DNA from: Chloroflexota bacterium
Lineage (GTDB): Bacteria; Chloroflexota; Anaerolineae; UBA4142
Direction: 5' to 3'
Assembly (NCBI GenBank): GCA_016200825.1
Contig: JACQEA010000238.1
Location: 1 to 5,322 of the forward strand
Length of the DNA stretch: 5,322 nucleotides
Under the pieces are notes generated by a model that made no database searches, had not been told where the DNA came from, and saw nothing but the letters and a program-made list of their open reading frames with translations. The position numbers and the translations under genes were made by a program. Within the stretch, counting starts at the first letter, position 1, and every line of letters begins with the position of its first letter. Shown here in pieces: positions 1 to 4,800 of the stretch.

Positions 1-294
1 GGTGAATTGTTAGAACAGTGGGAGAGAATCAAACGAAGCGAAAAGCCCGAAGCGAAAAGTGATAAAGCCGATTTGCCGCGCGCGTTGCCTGCGTTGATGC
101 GCGCGCAGAAAATCGCGGAGAAAACCAAAACGCGCGTGAACCTAAAACAGATCGCGGCGAACGTGGAAAAATTATCGCGCGCGAAAAATAAAGAGGACAA
201 ACTGGGCGAAGTTTTATTTGCGTTGGCAGCGTACGCCGAAGAAAAAAAGTTGGATGCGGAGGCGGCGTTGCGCGCGGCTGTCGCCATTCATTGA
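1..294 (+). CDS. mazG: MazG-like NTP pyrophosphohydrolase, C-terminal part (5' end outside window)
   Basis: The frame is open from base 1 to the TGA at 292-294, giving 97 residues of a protein that begins before the window. An internal TTG at 7-9 is not a convincing start. MazG hydrolyses nucleoside triphosphates to monophosphates in the cytosol. The segment WERIKRSEK followed by LPALMRAQKIAEK is the typical linker and opening of the C-terminal MazG domain, and KLGEVLFALAAYAEEK about 30 residues before the end matches the usual ELGDLLFALVN block. Two things are odd. The acidic metal-binding pattern is weak: the first EExxE helix reads NVEKLSRAK, and the usual D of GDLLFA is E. The protein also stops at EAALRAAVAIH, where family members normally continue about 15-20 residues past ALRRAN. 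Either the C-terminus is shortened or this lineage is divergent. Two decayed copies of this 3' region lie downstream. Confidence 0.7.
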   Translation, partial: GELLEQWERIKRSEKPEAKSDKADLPRALPALMRAQKIAEKTKTRVNLKQIAANVEKLSRAKNKEDKLGEVLFALAAYAEEKKLDAEAALRAAVAIH

Positions 295-307
295 AACGGA
301 CGACGAC

Positions 308-336
308 AAAAATAAAAAAACCCGCAGAGCGGGTTT
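308..336 (-). terminator. Intrinsic terminator for the hicBA transcript
   Basis: Read on the - strand, an 8-bp perfect stem (AAACCCGC / GCGGGTTT, at 329-336 and 318-325) closes a 3-nt loop. It runs directly into a T-rich tract at 320-308 (seven T, A, five T). The tract lies only on the - strand exit side, so the terminator serves transcripts coming from hicA, which ends 110 bp before it. It also separates hicBA from the convergent mazG-like gene. On the + strand the stem is followed by only three T, so termination of mazG there would be weak. Confidence 0.8.
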
Positions 337-372
337 CGCGCAAACGCGCAGTCGGTTTCAACCGATGACTAG

Positions 373-444
373 ATATTGTTTGCGCTCGCGGCGTACGCGG
401 CAGAAAAAAATTTAGATGCGGAATATGATCTTATTCCCCAATGA
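373..444 (+). pseudogene. Fragment of mazG 3' end, copy B
   Basis: In the frame starting at 373 the DNA reads ILFALAAYAAEKNLDAE and then diverges to a TGA at 442-444. This matches VLFALAAYAEEKKLDAE in the mazG-like gene (codons at about 211-261). A TAG lies immediately upstream (370-372) and there is no start codon or ribosome binding site, so it is a remnant and not a gene. At several synonymous sites (for example GCGCTCG against GCGTTGG) it agrees with copy C at about 1009-1117 rather than with the intact gene end. That suggests B and C share a more recent ancestor. Confidence 0.65.
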
Positions 445-446
445 AA

Positions 447-692
447 TCAATTTGTGTAAAAGTGCGGTTGCAAATCTTCGCTTGAGACATAACGACTTGC
501 CTGACGGAAAATAGCGCGTAATGTGCCTGTGTCAATCTCTTTGTGCCGCGGTATGGTTAGCGTTTGTTTTTCTCCCGTCGCCGTGATTCGTCGCAACTTG
601 ACGTGACTACCTGACTGTGCCGCAACTGCAAATTCAAAACCTTCCAGAATCCGAATGACTTGGTCTCCCGATAAACGGCGCAGTCTAGGCAC
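447..692 (-). CDS. hicA: HicA-type mRNA interferase toxin
   Basis: This 81-residue protein has the compact HicA fold signature. The N-terminal helix is LSGDQVIRILEGFEF. The catalytic-type histidine is H30 in SGSHVKLRR, and the closing strand and helix read TIPRHKEIDTGTLRAIFRQA (about 46-65). HicA toxins cleave mRNA independently of the ribosome until bound by HicB. The start is GTG at 692-690, chosen because it overlaps the hicB stop by 8 bp and has a GGAG site (700-703) 7 nt upstream, which indicates translational coupling. The C-terminal tail after RYVS (about 12 residues) is a little longer than in the shortest family members. All key residues seem present, so the toxin may be active. Transcription would come from the promoter before hicB and stop at the hairpin at 308-336. 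Confidence 0.9.
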   Translation of the reverse strand: MPRLRRLSGDQVIRILEGFEFAVAAQSGSHVKLRRITATGEKQTLTIPRHKEIDTGTLRAIFRQASRYVSSEDLQPHFYTN

Positions 693-921
693 TAACGGGC
701 TCCATCTCGAAAGTAATTAGCAAAGGTGGATTAGGAGCCAATCCTAATTCGCCGAGGTCTTCACCTTCCAGATGAAGTTGAATTGCCTCGCGCAAATTTT
801 GCGCAGTCTCATCGAGTGTCCTGCCTTGAGTAACGACTGCCAAATCTAAACATTCCCCAACGTATCCTTGCTGGTCGCCCGGATAAATTACCCCCTGAAT
901 CGTAAATCGTCGGACTGACAT
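685..921 (-). CDS. hicB: HicB-type antitoxin (short form)
   Basis: This 78-residue protein of the HicB / UPF0150 family is recognised by GYVGECLDLAVVTQGRTLDETAQNLREAI, at about residues 19-47, followed by an acidic helix end (LHLEGEDLGE). HicB binds and blocks HicA. The protein ends after the partial RNase H-like domain with VSA and has no added helix-turn-helix or ribbon-helix-helix domain, unlike the longer HicB forms that repress their own promoter. The ATG at 921-919 has a good GGAG site (928-931) with 6-nt spacing. The gene order is antitoxin first and toxin second with an 8-bp overlap, the reverse of the E. coli hicAB order. Because the DNA-binding domain is missing, autoregulation by HicB alone is unlikely (inference). 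Confidence 0.9.
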   Translation of the reverse strand: MSVRRFTIQGVIYPGDQQGYVGECLDLAVVTQGRTLDETAQNLREAIQLHLEGEDLGELGLAPNPPLLITFEMEPVSA

Positions 922-940
922 CTGCTGCTCCTTTTTTCAA

Positions 941-969
941 ATTATATCAGCAATCATTTTGGCTGGCAA
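941..969 (-). promoter_or_regulatory. Sigma-70-type promoter of hicBA
   Basis: On the - strand, TTGCCA (969-964, five of six matches to TTGACA) is followed by exactly 17 bp and then a perfect TATAAT (946-941). Transcription would start near 934, leaving a leader of only about 13 nt that contains the GGAG ribosome binding site. No clear operator palindrome overlaps it. Confidence 0.75.
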
Positions 970-1008
970 GACGCTGCGCTGCAATGAGAATGCTAGACTA
1001 TTCCGTTA

Positions 1009-1185
1009 GAAATCGCGGCGAATGTGGAAAAATTATCGCGCGCGAAAAACCAAGAGGACAAATTGGAAGAGATTTTGTTTGCGCTCGTGGCGTACAAGGC
1101 AAAGAAAATGGTGGATGTGCCGGGTGCTTTGCACCCGTGCGAGAAGAGAGATCCAGCCATTAAGAAAAGCTTGAAAAAATGATGA
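1009..1185 (+). pseudogene. Fragment of mazG 3' end, copy C
   Basis: The first 50 bases compared (1012-1061 against 151-200 of the mazG-like gene) agree at 47 of 50 positions by hand count, and similarity then fades through about 1117. In frame it reads EIAANVEKLSRAKNQEDKLEEILFALVAYKAKK, close to the corresponding mazG block. Many differences are silent. It then continues in a changed tail to a TGA at 1183-1185. An in-frame TAG lies just upstream (994-996) and no start codon or ribosome binding site precedes it, so it is a remnant. Its tail is interrupted by a GC-rich hairpin (1121-1137). It ends only 12 bp before the stop of the convergent 411-codon gene. Confidence 0.75.
1121..1137. repeat. 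Short perfect hairpin CGGGTGC-TTT-GCACCCG
   Basis: Two 7-bp perfect arms flank a 3-nt loop. It lies where copy C of the mazG segment stops resembling the parent gene. No T-run follows on either strand, so it is not a standard intrinsic terminator. It may be a small dispersed palindrome, but a second copy is not present in this window. Confidence 0.4.
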
Positions 1186-1196
1186 GGATTATTTGC

Positions 1197-2432
1197 TCAG
1201 TTAACCCGCGTAATATTAGCCAAATAAGCGATTGAATTCCGTTTGTGAGAATGAAGCTCTTGCATTGATTCGACTAGATCTTTCACTAGACCGGGCATCT
1301 TTGGCGCGGCGGCAATTAGACTCAGAATAACTATCTCAGCTGGGCCGGTATTAGGTATCAAATTGGATGCAATCCCACCCGCAGTCCCGCCCCATGCAAC
1401 TGATTTGGCAAGATTTATGATGATTCTTCCATGGATTTTTTCCCAGATTTCCTTTGAGCGATCGTTGTACTCATTAAGTTGTTTTGCAAGTTTCTCTCGG
1501 ACATATTTAGTAACCTCTCTCTGCAAGTCGTCAGTCCAAGGTTCAGAATTTATCAATGAAAGCAACTCGATCATATTTCGAGAAATAAATTTAACCCTTT
1601 CGTCTTCCATTTCATTTCGGTACTGAACTAACTGTTTGGGATCAAGGTCTCTGATTAGTTGAGATCGGAAAAGTTCGTTGGAAAGTGTAACAAGGACATC
1701 ACCCAGTTTGGCCCTTTCATCGAAGTTAAACTGTGAACTAGGTGAACTCAAAGACAAGGTTTTGAGCGTGTCTCGCGCTACCCGGTATTTGTACTCAATT
1801 ATTGGACGAAATGAAGCATCAAAAACGGGAAATGCATTTAATGCTTCTGCTTTCAGAAATGATTCAGATATGTTCTGGGAAATTTCTATTGACTTGGGCT
1901 CAGGAATAATTTGAACTGTTACCTTGATGGGATCTGGATCGGTCGGGAGAGACTCTAAATTAGCAGATATCCATGAGGACAATTTGTAATCCTCAGGTTT
2001 TGTATTACAGAGGGCATTGAATTGTGGGTCACTGAAATCGAATCTTGCGGTAATCCTGCTCCAATTCTTGATATTTCTGTTGAGGTTCTTCGCAGTTGGC
2101 GTATTCTGTGTTTCGAGGTCAGCAGCCTCGACAATTTTCTTTTCTCGCAAATACAAAAGAAGCTCCGAAAATTTGGGGTCACTCCATTGTAGAGATTCAA
2201 TCGGTAACTGTAGCATTCTCTCGGTGTCACGGAAATAATTGATCGGTTTTACTGGTTTGCCATCTGGATTCCCATCAGTCAGTTCTAGCCAAGTGCTAGG
2301 ATAGATCGCGCTCAAGGATGGTGGGATAATGAAAATCTTGTCATAGAACAAAGCTAACTCCTTCAAGAGAAGTGATGGAGTGTTTGGAGTTGTTCTAAGC
2401 ACACATTCGAATTTTTGCATTGTTTTTCCCAT
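1197..2432 (-). CDS. Uncharacterised 411-residue protein, probably acquired
   Basis: I do not recognise a named family. The N-terminal part has ELALFYDKIFIIPPSL (about residues 25-40), a helix plus strand followed by a proline turn. The motif style recalls the opening of various accessory proteins, but I cannot assign it. Residues 262-335 are highly charged and helical (possible coiled coil). The C-terminal stretch at about 336-378 is hydrophobic and glycine-rich (IIINLAKSVAWGGTAGG, then AEIVILSLIAAAPKM), consistent with a membrane-associated hairpin or a buried helical pair. No signal peptide is evident. The ATG at 2432 is preceded by AGAAGG only 2 nt away. A second ATG at 2420 would have it 14 nt away, so the start is uncertain by four residues. 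The gene is visibly AT-richer than the flanking genes and lacks their GCG/CGC codon preference, which suggests transfer. It lies just downstream of the 3' end of tRNA-Pro. The reading frame is intact. Confidence 0.7.
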   Translation of the reverse strand: MGKTMQKFECVLRTTPNTPSLLLKELALFYDKIFIIPPSLSAIYPSTWLELTDGNPDGKPVKPINYFRDTERMLQLPIESLQWSDPKFSELLLYLREKKIVEAADLETQNTPTAKNLNRNIKNWSRITARFDFSDPQFNALCNTKPEDYKLSSWISANLESLPTDPDPIKVTVQIIPEPKSIEISQNISESFLKAEALNAFPVFDASFRPIIEYKYRVARDTLKTLSLSSPSSQFNFDERAKLGDVLVTLSNELFRSQLIRDLDPKQLVQYRNEMEDERVKFISRNMIELLSLINSEPWTDDLQREVTKYVREKLAKQLNEYNDRSKEIWEKIHGRIIINLAKSVAWGGTAGGIASNLIPNTGPAEIVILSLIAAAPKMPGLVKDLVESMQELHSHKRNSIAYLANITRVN

Positions 2433-2526
2433 TGCCTTCTAAAACACAAAAAAAGGGAACAATAAGACACCATTGGATTTTTAGAATATCCTCGGTGAAT
2501 TATTTCCCCTGCTTTGAGCATGACAG

Positions 2527-2600
2527 TCGGGGCGAATGGACTTGAACCATCGACCTCAGCGTCCCGAACGCTGCGCGCTACCAAGCTGCGCTACGCCCCG
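2527..2600 (-). tRNA. tRNA-Pro (anticodon CGG)
   Basis: A complete cloverleaf can be drawn on the - strand. The acceptor arm is CGGGGCG / CGCCCCG (perfect, 7 bp). The D arm is GCGC...GCGC around AGCTTGGTA, and the anticodon arm is CAGCG / CGCTG with loop TTCGGGA. The T arm is GATGG / CCATT (one G-U pair) with loop TTCAAGT. The anticodon CGG reads the proline codon CCG, and G37 and discriminator A73 are as expected for tRNA-Pro. CCA is not encoded, since CTG follows A73, so it would be added by the nucleotidyltransferase. A strong promoter lies just upstream. Confidence 0.96.
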
Positions 2601-2611
2601 AATTCAATCGC

Positions 2612-2639
2612 ATTATACCGCGACTCGCGGGATTTGCAA
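2612..2639 (-). promoter_or_regulatory. Promoter of tRNA-Pro (shares its -35 with the divergent promoter)
   Basis: On the - strand a perfect TATAAT (2617-2612) is preceded by a 16-bp spacer and TTGCAA (2639-2634, four of six matches to TTGACA). Transcription would start about 5 nt before the mature tRNA 5' end at 2600. The -35 hexamer is self-complementary and is also the -35 of the promoter at 2634-2661. Confidence 0.75.
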
Positions 2640-2661
2640 ATCGCGCGATTTGTGGTATAAT
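2634..2661 (+). promoter_or_regulatory. Promoter of the helicase-RRM operon
   Basis: TTGCAA (2634-2639), a 16-bp spacer and a perfect TATAAT (2656-2661) read to the right, with a predicted start near 2668. This leaves a leader of about 210 nt before the helicase ATG. With the leftward promoter it forms an almost symmetric 50-bp element (2612-2661). Confidence 0.7.
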
Positions 2662-2667
2662 CTTTGC

Positions 2668-2877
2668 CGTTAGTGACAAGTAAATCCGGTTTATCTATGC
2701 CGTCCCGTCTTGTGACTGGGCGGTTTTCTTTCTCCCTTTTTACTCCCCTAACTCTCGCTAGTCCTCACGGAGCATCAGTCGAACCGCATCTGAATTCGTC
2801 GAGCGCCTTGTTGAACTTGCGACCGACGTGTTCGCGCGGTTGTTCACCTCGGCAATATTTTACCGCACAGGAGTTTC
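2668..2877 (+). promoter_or_regulatory. Long 5' leader with attenuator-like hairpin
   Basis: This is the predicted untranslated leader of the helicase mRNA. At 2700-2723 a stem of six pairs (one U-G), a C/U mismatch and three pairs closes the loop UUGU. It is followed by a U-rich run (UUUUCUUUCUCCCUUUUU, 2724-2741), which looks like an intrinsic terminator inside the leader. Upstream, 2672-2680 (AGTGACAAG) can pair with 2709-2717 (CTTGTGACT) at eight of nine positions. That would consume the loop and the 3' side of the upper terminator stem. A small hairpin TAAAT-CCG-GTTTA (2681-2693) sits between them. This suggests attenuation or a short leader RNA, but is inferred from hand folding only. 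Nothing distinctive was seen at 2742-2868, and AGGAG at 2869-2873 is the helicase ribosome binding site. Confidence 0.45.
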
Positions 2878-4098
2878 ATGTTTTTCAGTACGTTTAATCT
2901 CGACCCGCGTCTGCACGCGGGGATTCGCGCTTTGGGTTTTGAAACACCCACGCCGATTCAACACGCCACCATTCCCGCCGCGCTCAGCGGTCGCGATATT
3001 TTGGGCTCGGCAGAAACCGGGACCGGCAAAACCGCCGCGTATCTTTTGCCGATGATGCAGAAACTAATCGCCGCGTCAACCCGCGTCCACTCAACCCGCG
3101 CGCTCGTGCTCGTGCCCACGCGCGAATTGGCATTGCAAGTCGCGGAACAAGGCAAACAATTGAGCGCGCAAACGGAATTGCGCGTCGCCGCGATTTATGG
3201 CGGCGTCGGTTTAGGCGATCAAGCGCAAACGCTTCGGCGCGGCGTAGACATTGTCATCGCCACTCCGGGCCGATTGCTCGATCATATCGAGCGCAAAAAT
3301 ATTTCCTTCACCGCGCTAACAATTTTAGTGTTGGATGAAGCGGATCGAATGTTGGACGTTGGCTTTTTACCCGACCTGCGCCGCATCATCGCGCTTTTGC
3401 CGCGCGAACGACAGACCTTACTTTTTTCCGCGACCTTACCCACCGCGATTCTCGCGTTAGCAAATCAAGTCACGCGCGATGCCGTGCGCGTGCAAGTCGA
3501 AAAAACAATCGCGCCGACCGCAATCGCGCAAACGCTTTTTCCGGTCGCGGAACATTTAAAGACGCAAGTATTGCAACACTTGTTGCGAGAGGAGGCAATG
3601 GACAGTGTGTTGGTGTTTGCCCGCACCAAACGCCGCGCCGATCGCTTGGTGAAACAACTCGCGCACGCGGATATTCGCGCGGCCGTGATTCACGGCGATC
3701 GTTCGCAAGGACAGCGCATCGCCGCGTTAGAAGCATTTCGCCGCGGCCATTCGCGCGTGTTGATCGCGACCGATATTGCCGCGCGCGGCATTGACGTGGA
3801 AGGCATTTCGCACGTGGTCAATTATGACGTGCCGATGCAAGCCGAAGATTACGTGCATCGGATCGGACGGACCGGACGGATGGAAGCGGAAGGGTGCGCG
3901 TACACACTCGTCACGCCCGAAGATGAAATCATGGTGCGCCGAATCGAAAATGTTCTTAAGCACAAAATTACGCGGCGGCGTTTAGAAGGCCTGGACTATA
4001 ACGCGCCGAGATTTATTCAACCCGATGCCGAAGCCATTCGCAAGTACGTCGCGGCACATCGTGTGACGCGTCAAAAATCAATGCACGCTCGTGCGTAA
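2878..4098 (+). CDS. DEAD-box ATP-dependent RNA helicase (RhlE-like)
   Basis: This 406-residue cytosolic RNA helicase unwinds short RNA duplexes with ATP and typically works in ribosome assembly, mRNA decay or cold adaptation. All core motifs are present in order: the Q motif (F21-ETPTPIQ, Q28), motif I AETGTGKT (45-52), Ia PTREL (80-84), GG (108-109), Ib TPGR (129-132), II DEAD (153-156), III SAT (184-186), IV VLVFART (244-250), V ATDIAARGID (297-306) and VI HRIGRTGR (327-334). It ends about 70 residues after motif VI with a modestly basic tail (KHKITRRR). There is no long RGG or DbpA-type RNA-binding extension, so partner specificity may come from the RRM protein encoded 18 nt downstream. 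The ATG at 2878 follows AGGAG with 4-nt spacing, and the Q motif lies at the expected distance from it. The RhlE-like subgroup is suggested by length and tail and is less certain than the family. Confidence 0.97.
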   Translation: MFFSTFNLDPRLHAGIRALGFETPTPIQHATIPAALSGRDILGSAETGTGKTAAYLLPMMQKLIAASTRVHSTRALVLVPTRELALQVAEQGKQLSAQTELRVAAIYGGVGLGDQAQTLRRGVDIVIATPGRLLDHIERKNISFTALTILVLDEADRMLDVGFLPDLRRIIALLPRERQTLLFSATLPTAILALANQVTRDAVRVQVEKTIAPTAIAQTLFPVAEHLKTQVLQHLLREEAMDSVLVFARTKRRADRLVKQLAHADIRAAVIHGDRSQGQRIAALEAFRRGHSRVLIATDIAARGIDVEGISHVVNYDVPMQAEDYVHRIGRTGRMEAEGCAYTLVTPEDEIMVRRIENVLKHKITRRRLEGLDYNAPRFIQPDAEAIRKYVAAHRVTRQKSMHARA

Positions 4099-4116
4099 GC
4101 ACAAGGAGAATTTTCT

Positions 4117-4449
4117 GTGGAATCTAAATTGTACGTTGGCAATCTCTCGTACAACGTGACCGAAGATCAACTGCGCGATTTATTTACGCAAGCCGGTGAG
4201 ATCAAAGAAGTCACGTTGATTATGGATCGCGATACGCGTCGCTCCAAAGGTTTTGGCTTTGTCGAAATGATGAACCAAGTCGACGCGGAAAAAGCGATTC
4301 AAATGTTTAACGAGCATGAGCTCGATGGTCGCAAAATGACCGTCAACATCGCGCGCCCCAAAGAAGATCGCGGCGGACGCGGTGGTGGCGGCGGATTTCG
4401 CGGCGGACGCGGTGGTGGTGGCGGCGGCGGTTATCGCAATCGCTACTAA
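4117..4449 (+). CDS. Small RNA-binding protein with RRM and RGG/Gly-rich tail
   Basis: This 110-residue protein has one RNA recognition motif (residues 4-80), with RNP2 LYVGNL at 5-10 and RNP1 KGFGFVEM at 44-51 including the stacking aromatics (Y6, F46, F48). A tail at 85-110 of Gly and Arg follows, ending GGYRNRY. This layout is that of bacterial Rbp proteins, known in cyanobacteria and other phyla as single-strand RNA binders, some cold-induced. The start is GTG at 4117 with AAGGAG (4103-4108) 8 nt upstream. It lies 18 nt after the helicase stop and is surely in the same operon. RNA binding plus unwinding suggests joint action on structured RNA (inference). The tail is encoded by a 30-bp repeating unit. 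The terminator at 4506-4544 closes the operon. Confidence 0.95.
   Translation: MESKLYVGNLSYNVTEDQLRDLFTQAGEIKEVTLIMDRDTRRSKGFGFVEMMNQVDAEKAIQMFNEHELDGRKMTVNIARPKEDRGGRGGGGGFRGGRGGGGGGGYRNRY
4368..4418 (+). repeat. Internal 30-bp direct repeat in the Gly-rich tail
   Basis: The 21 bases at 4368-4388 recur without change at 4398-4418, exactly 30 bp (10 codons) apart. They encode RGGRGGG-type units. The spacing keeps the frame, so slippage would lengthen or shorten the tail by ten residues. Confidence 0.85.
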
Positions 4450-4505
4450 GCGCGCGACGACACGAATATTTTTCAACCCCGCGCGTTAAATCGCGCATAA
4501 CAATG

Positions 4506-4544
4506 AAGCATTCAGACTGCCTCGTTCAGTGTGAATGCTTTTTT
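4506..4544 (+). terminator. Intrinsic terminator of the helicase-RRM operon
   Basis: A 9-bp perfect stem AAGCATTCA / TGAATGCTT (4506-4514 and 4532-4540), a G/G mismatch, then ACTG / CAGT (4516-4519 and 4527-4530) close a 7-nt loop. Six T (4539-4544) end the structure. It lies 56 bp after the RRM gene stop. A smaller GCGCG-ttaaat-CGCGC hairpin at 4481-4496 precedes it and has no T-run. Confidence 0.85.
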
Positions 4545-4575
4545 GTATTTCACTTTTAAGAAATCGGCGCGCGCC

Positions 4576-4604
4576 TTGACACGCTCTCCGCGCGATGCTA
4601 TAGT
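4576..4604 (+). promoter_or_regulatory. Sigma-70-type promoter upstream of msrA
   Basis: A perfect TTGACA (4576-4581), a 17-bp spacer and TATAGT (4599-4604, five of six) read to the right. The predicted start is near 4611, about 190 nt before the msrA ATG. A GC-only palindrome GGCGCGCGCC (4566-4575) directly abuts the -35 and could be an operator or chance in GCGCG-rich DNA. The stretch from 4611 to 4680 is T-rich and shows no gene. Confidence 0.65.
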
Positions 4605-4681
4605 TTGACGCGCGAAATCTAATTTTATTTTTTTGTGTTCGTCGGTGTTGATCAGTAGACCTTCCGAAATAAGCAAAGGCG

Positions 4682-4750
4682 TCCACGAAAAACACGAAAG
4701 CACATGAAATCTCTAACGATCCCTTCGTGTTTCTTCGTGTGTTTCGTGGA
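4682..4750. repeat. Inverted repeat built of TTCGTGT / ACACGAA units
   Basis: Arms at 4682-4698 and 4734-4750 are complementary at 16 of 17 positions (TCCACGAAA...CACGAA type) around a 35-bp centre. The right side holds TTCGTGT at 4724-4730 and 4734-4740 plus TTCGTGG at 4743-4749. The left side has matching CACGAAA units. It looks like a dispersed palindromic element rather than a terminator, since no T-run follows. It lies in the predicted msrA leader. Confidence 0.6.
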
Positions 4751-4762
4751 TAATGATTATTG
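4748..4762. promoter_or_regulatory. PerR/Fur-like palindrome before msrA
   Basis: ATAATGATTAT (4750-4760) is a perfect 5-1-5 inverted repeat. It matches the core of the published PerR box (TTATAATNATTATAA) at every core position, while the outer two bases on each side do not match. It lies 40 bp before the msrA start. PerR and Fur regulators sense peroxide or iron, which would suit a methionine-repair gene. No regulator gene is in the window, and the site is some 140 bp past the predicted promoter, so this is tentative. Confidence 0.3.
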
Positions 4763-4800
4763 CAAATAATGTCTAGTGTCCTATTTTCAAGGGAGCAAAA

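Noticed and set aside
29..361. 110-codon open frame on the - strand over the mazG end
   Set aside because: It is antisense to a recognisable MazG segment, crosses the terminator hairpin, has no family resemblance, and arises from the GCG-rich codons.
352..365. Small hairpin TCGGT-TTCA-ACCGA
   Set aside because: It has only five pairs and no T-run, and is too weak to call a terminator or site.
1..2527. Second copy of the tRNA-Pro 3' end as an attachment-site repeat
   Set aside because: I looked for CGGGGCGAATGG-like sequence to the left of the tRNA and found none, so an integrated element bounded inside this window is not shown.
2363..2584. 73-codon - strand frame across the tRNA and the start of the 411-codon gene
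   Set aside because: It overlaps a complete tRNA-Pro and lies in a different frame from the real gene; tRNA sequence is read as protein.
2697..2897. Possible leader peptide starting at ATG 2697 over the attenuator hairpin and into the helicase start
   Set aside because: Its position over the hairpin is attractive, but no Shine-Dalgarno site precedes the ATG and the peptide is low-complexity without family features.
4180..4476. 98-codon - strand frame antisense to the RRM gene
   Set aside because: Ala/Thr-rich translation of the reverse of Gly codons; the + strand gene has clear RNP motifs.
4760..4787. Second msrA promoter TTGCAA-16-TATTTT
   Set aside because: The -10 is poor and the start would fall on the ribosome binding site.
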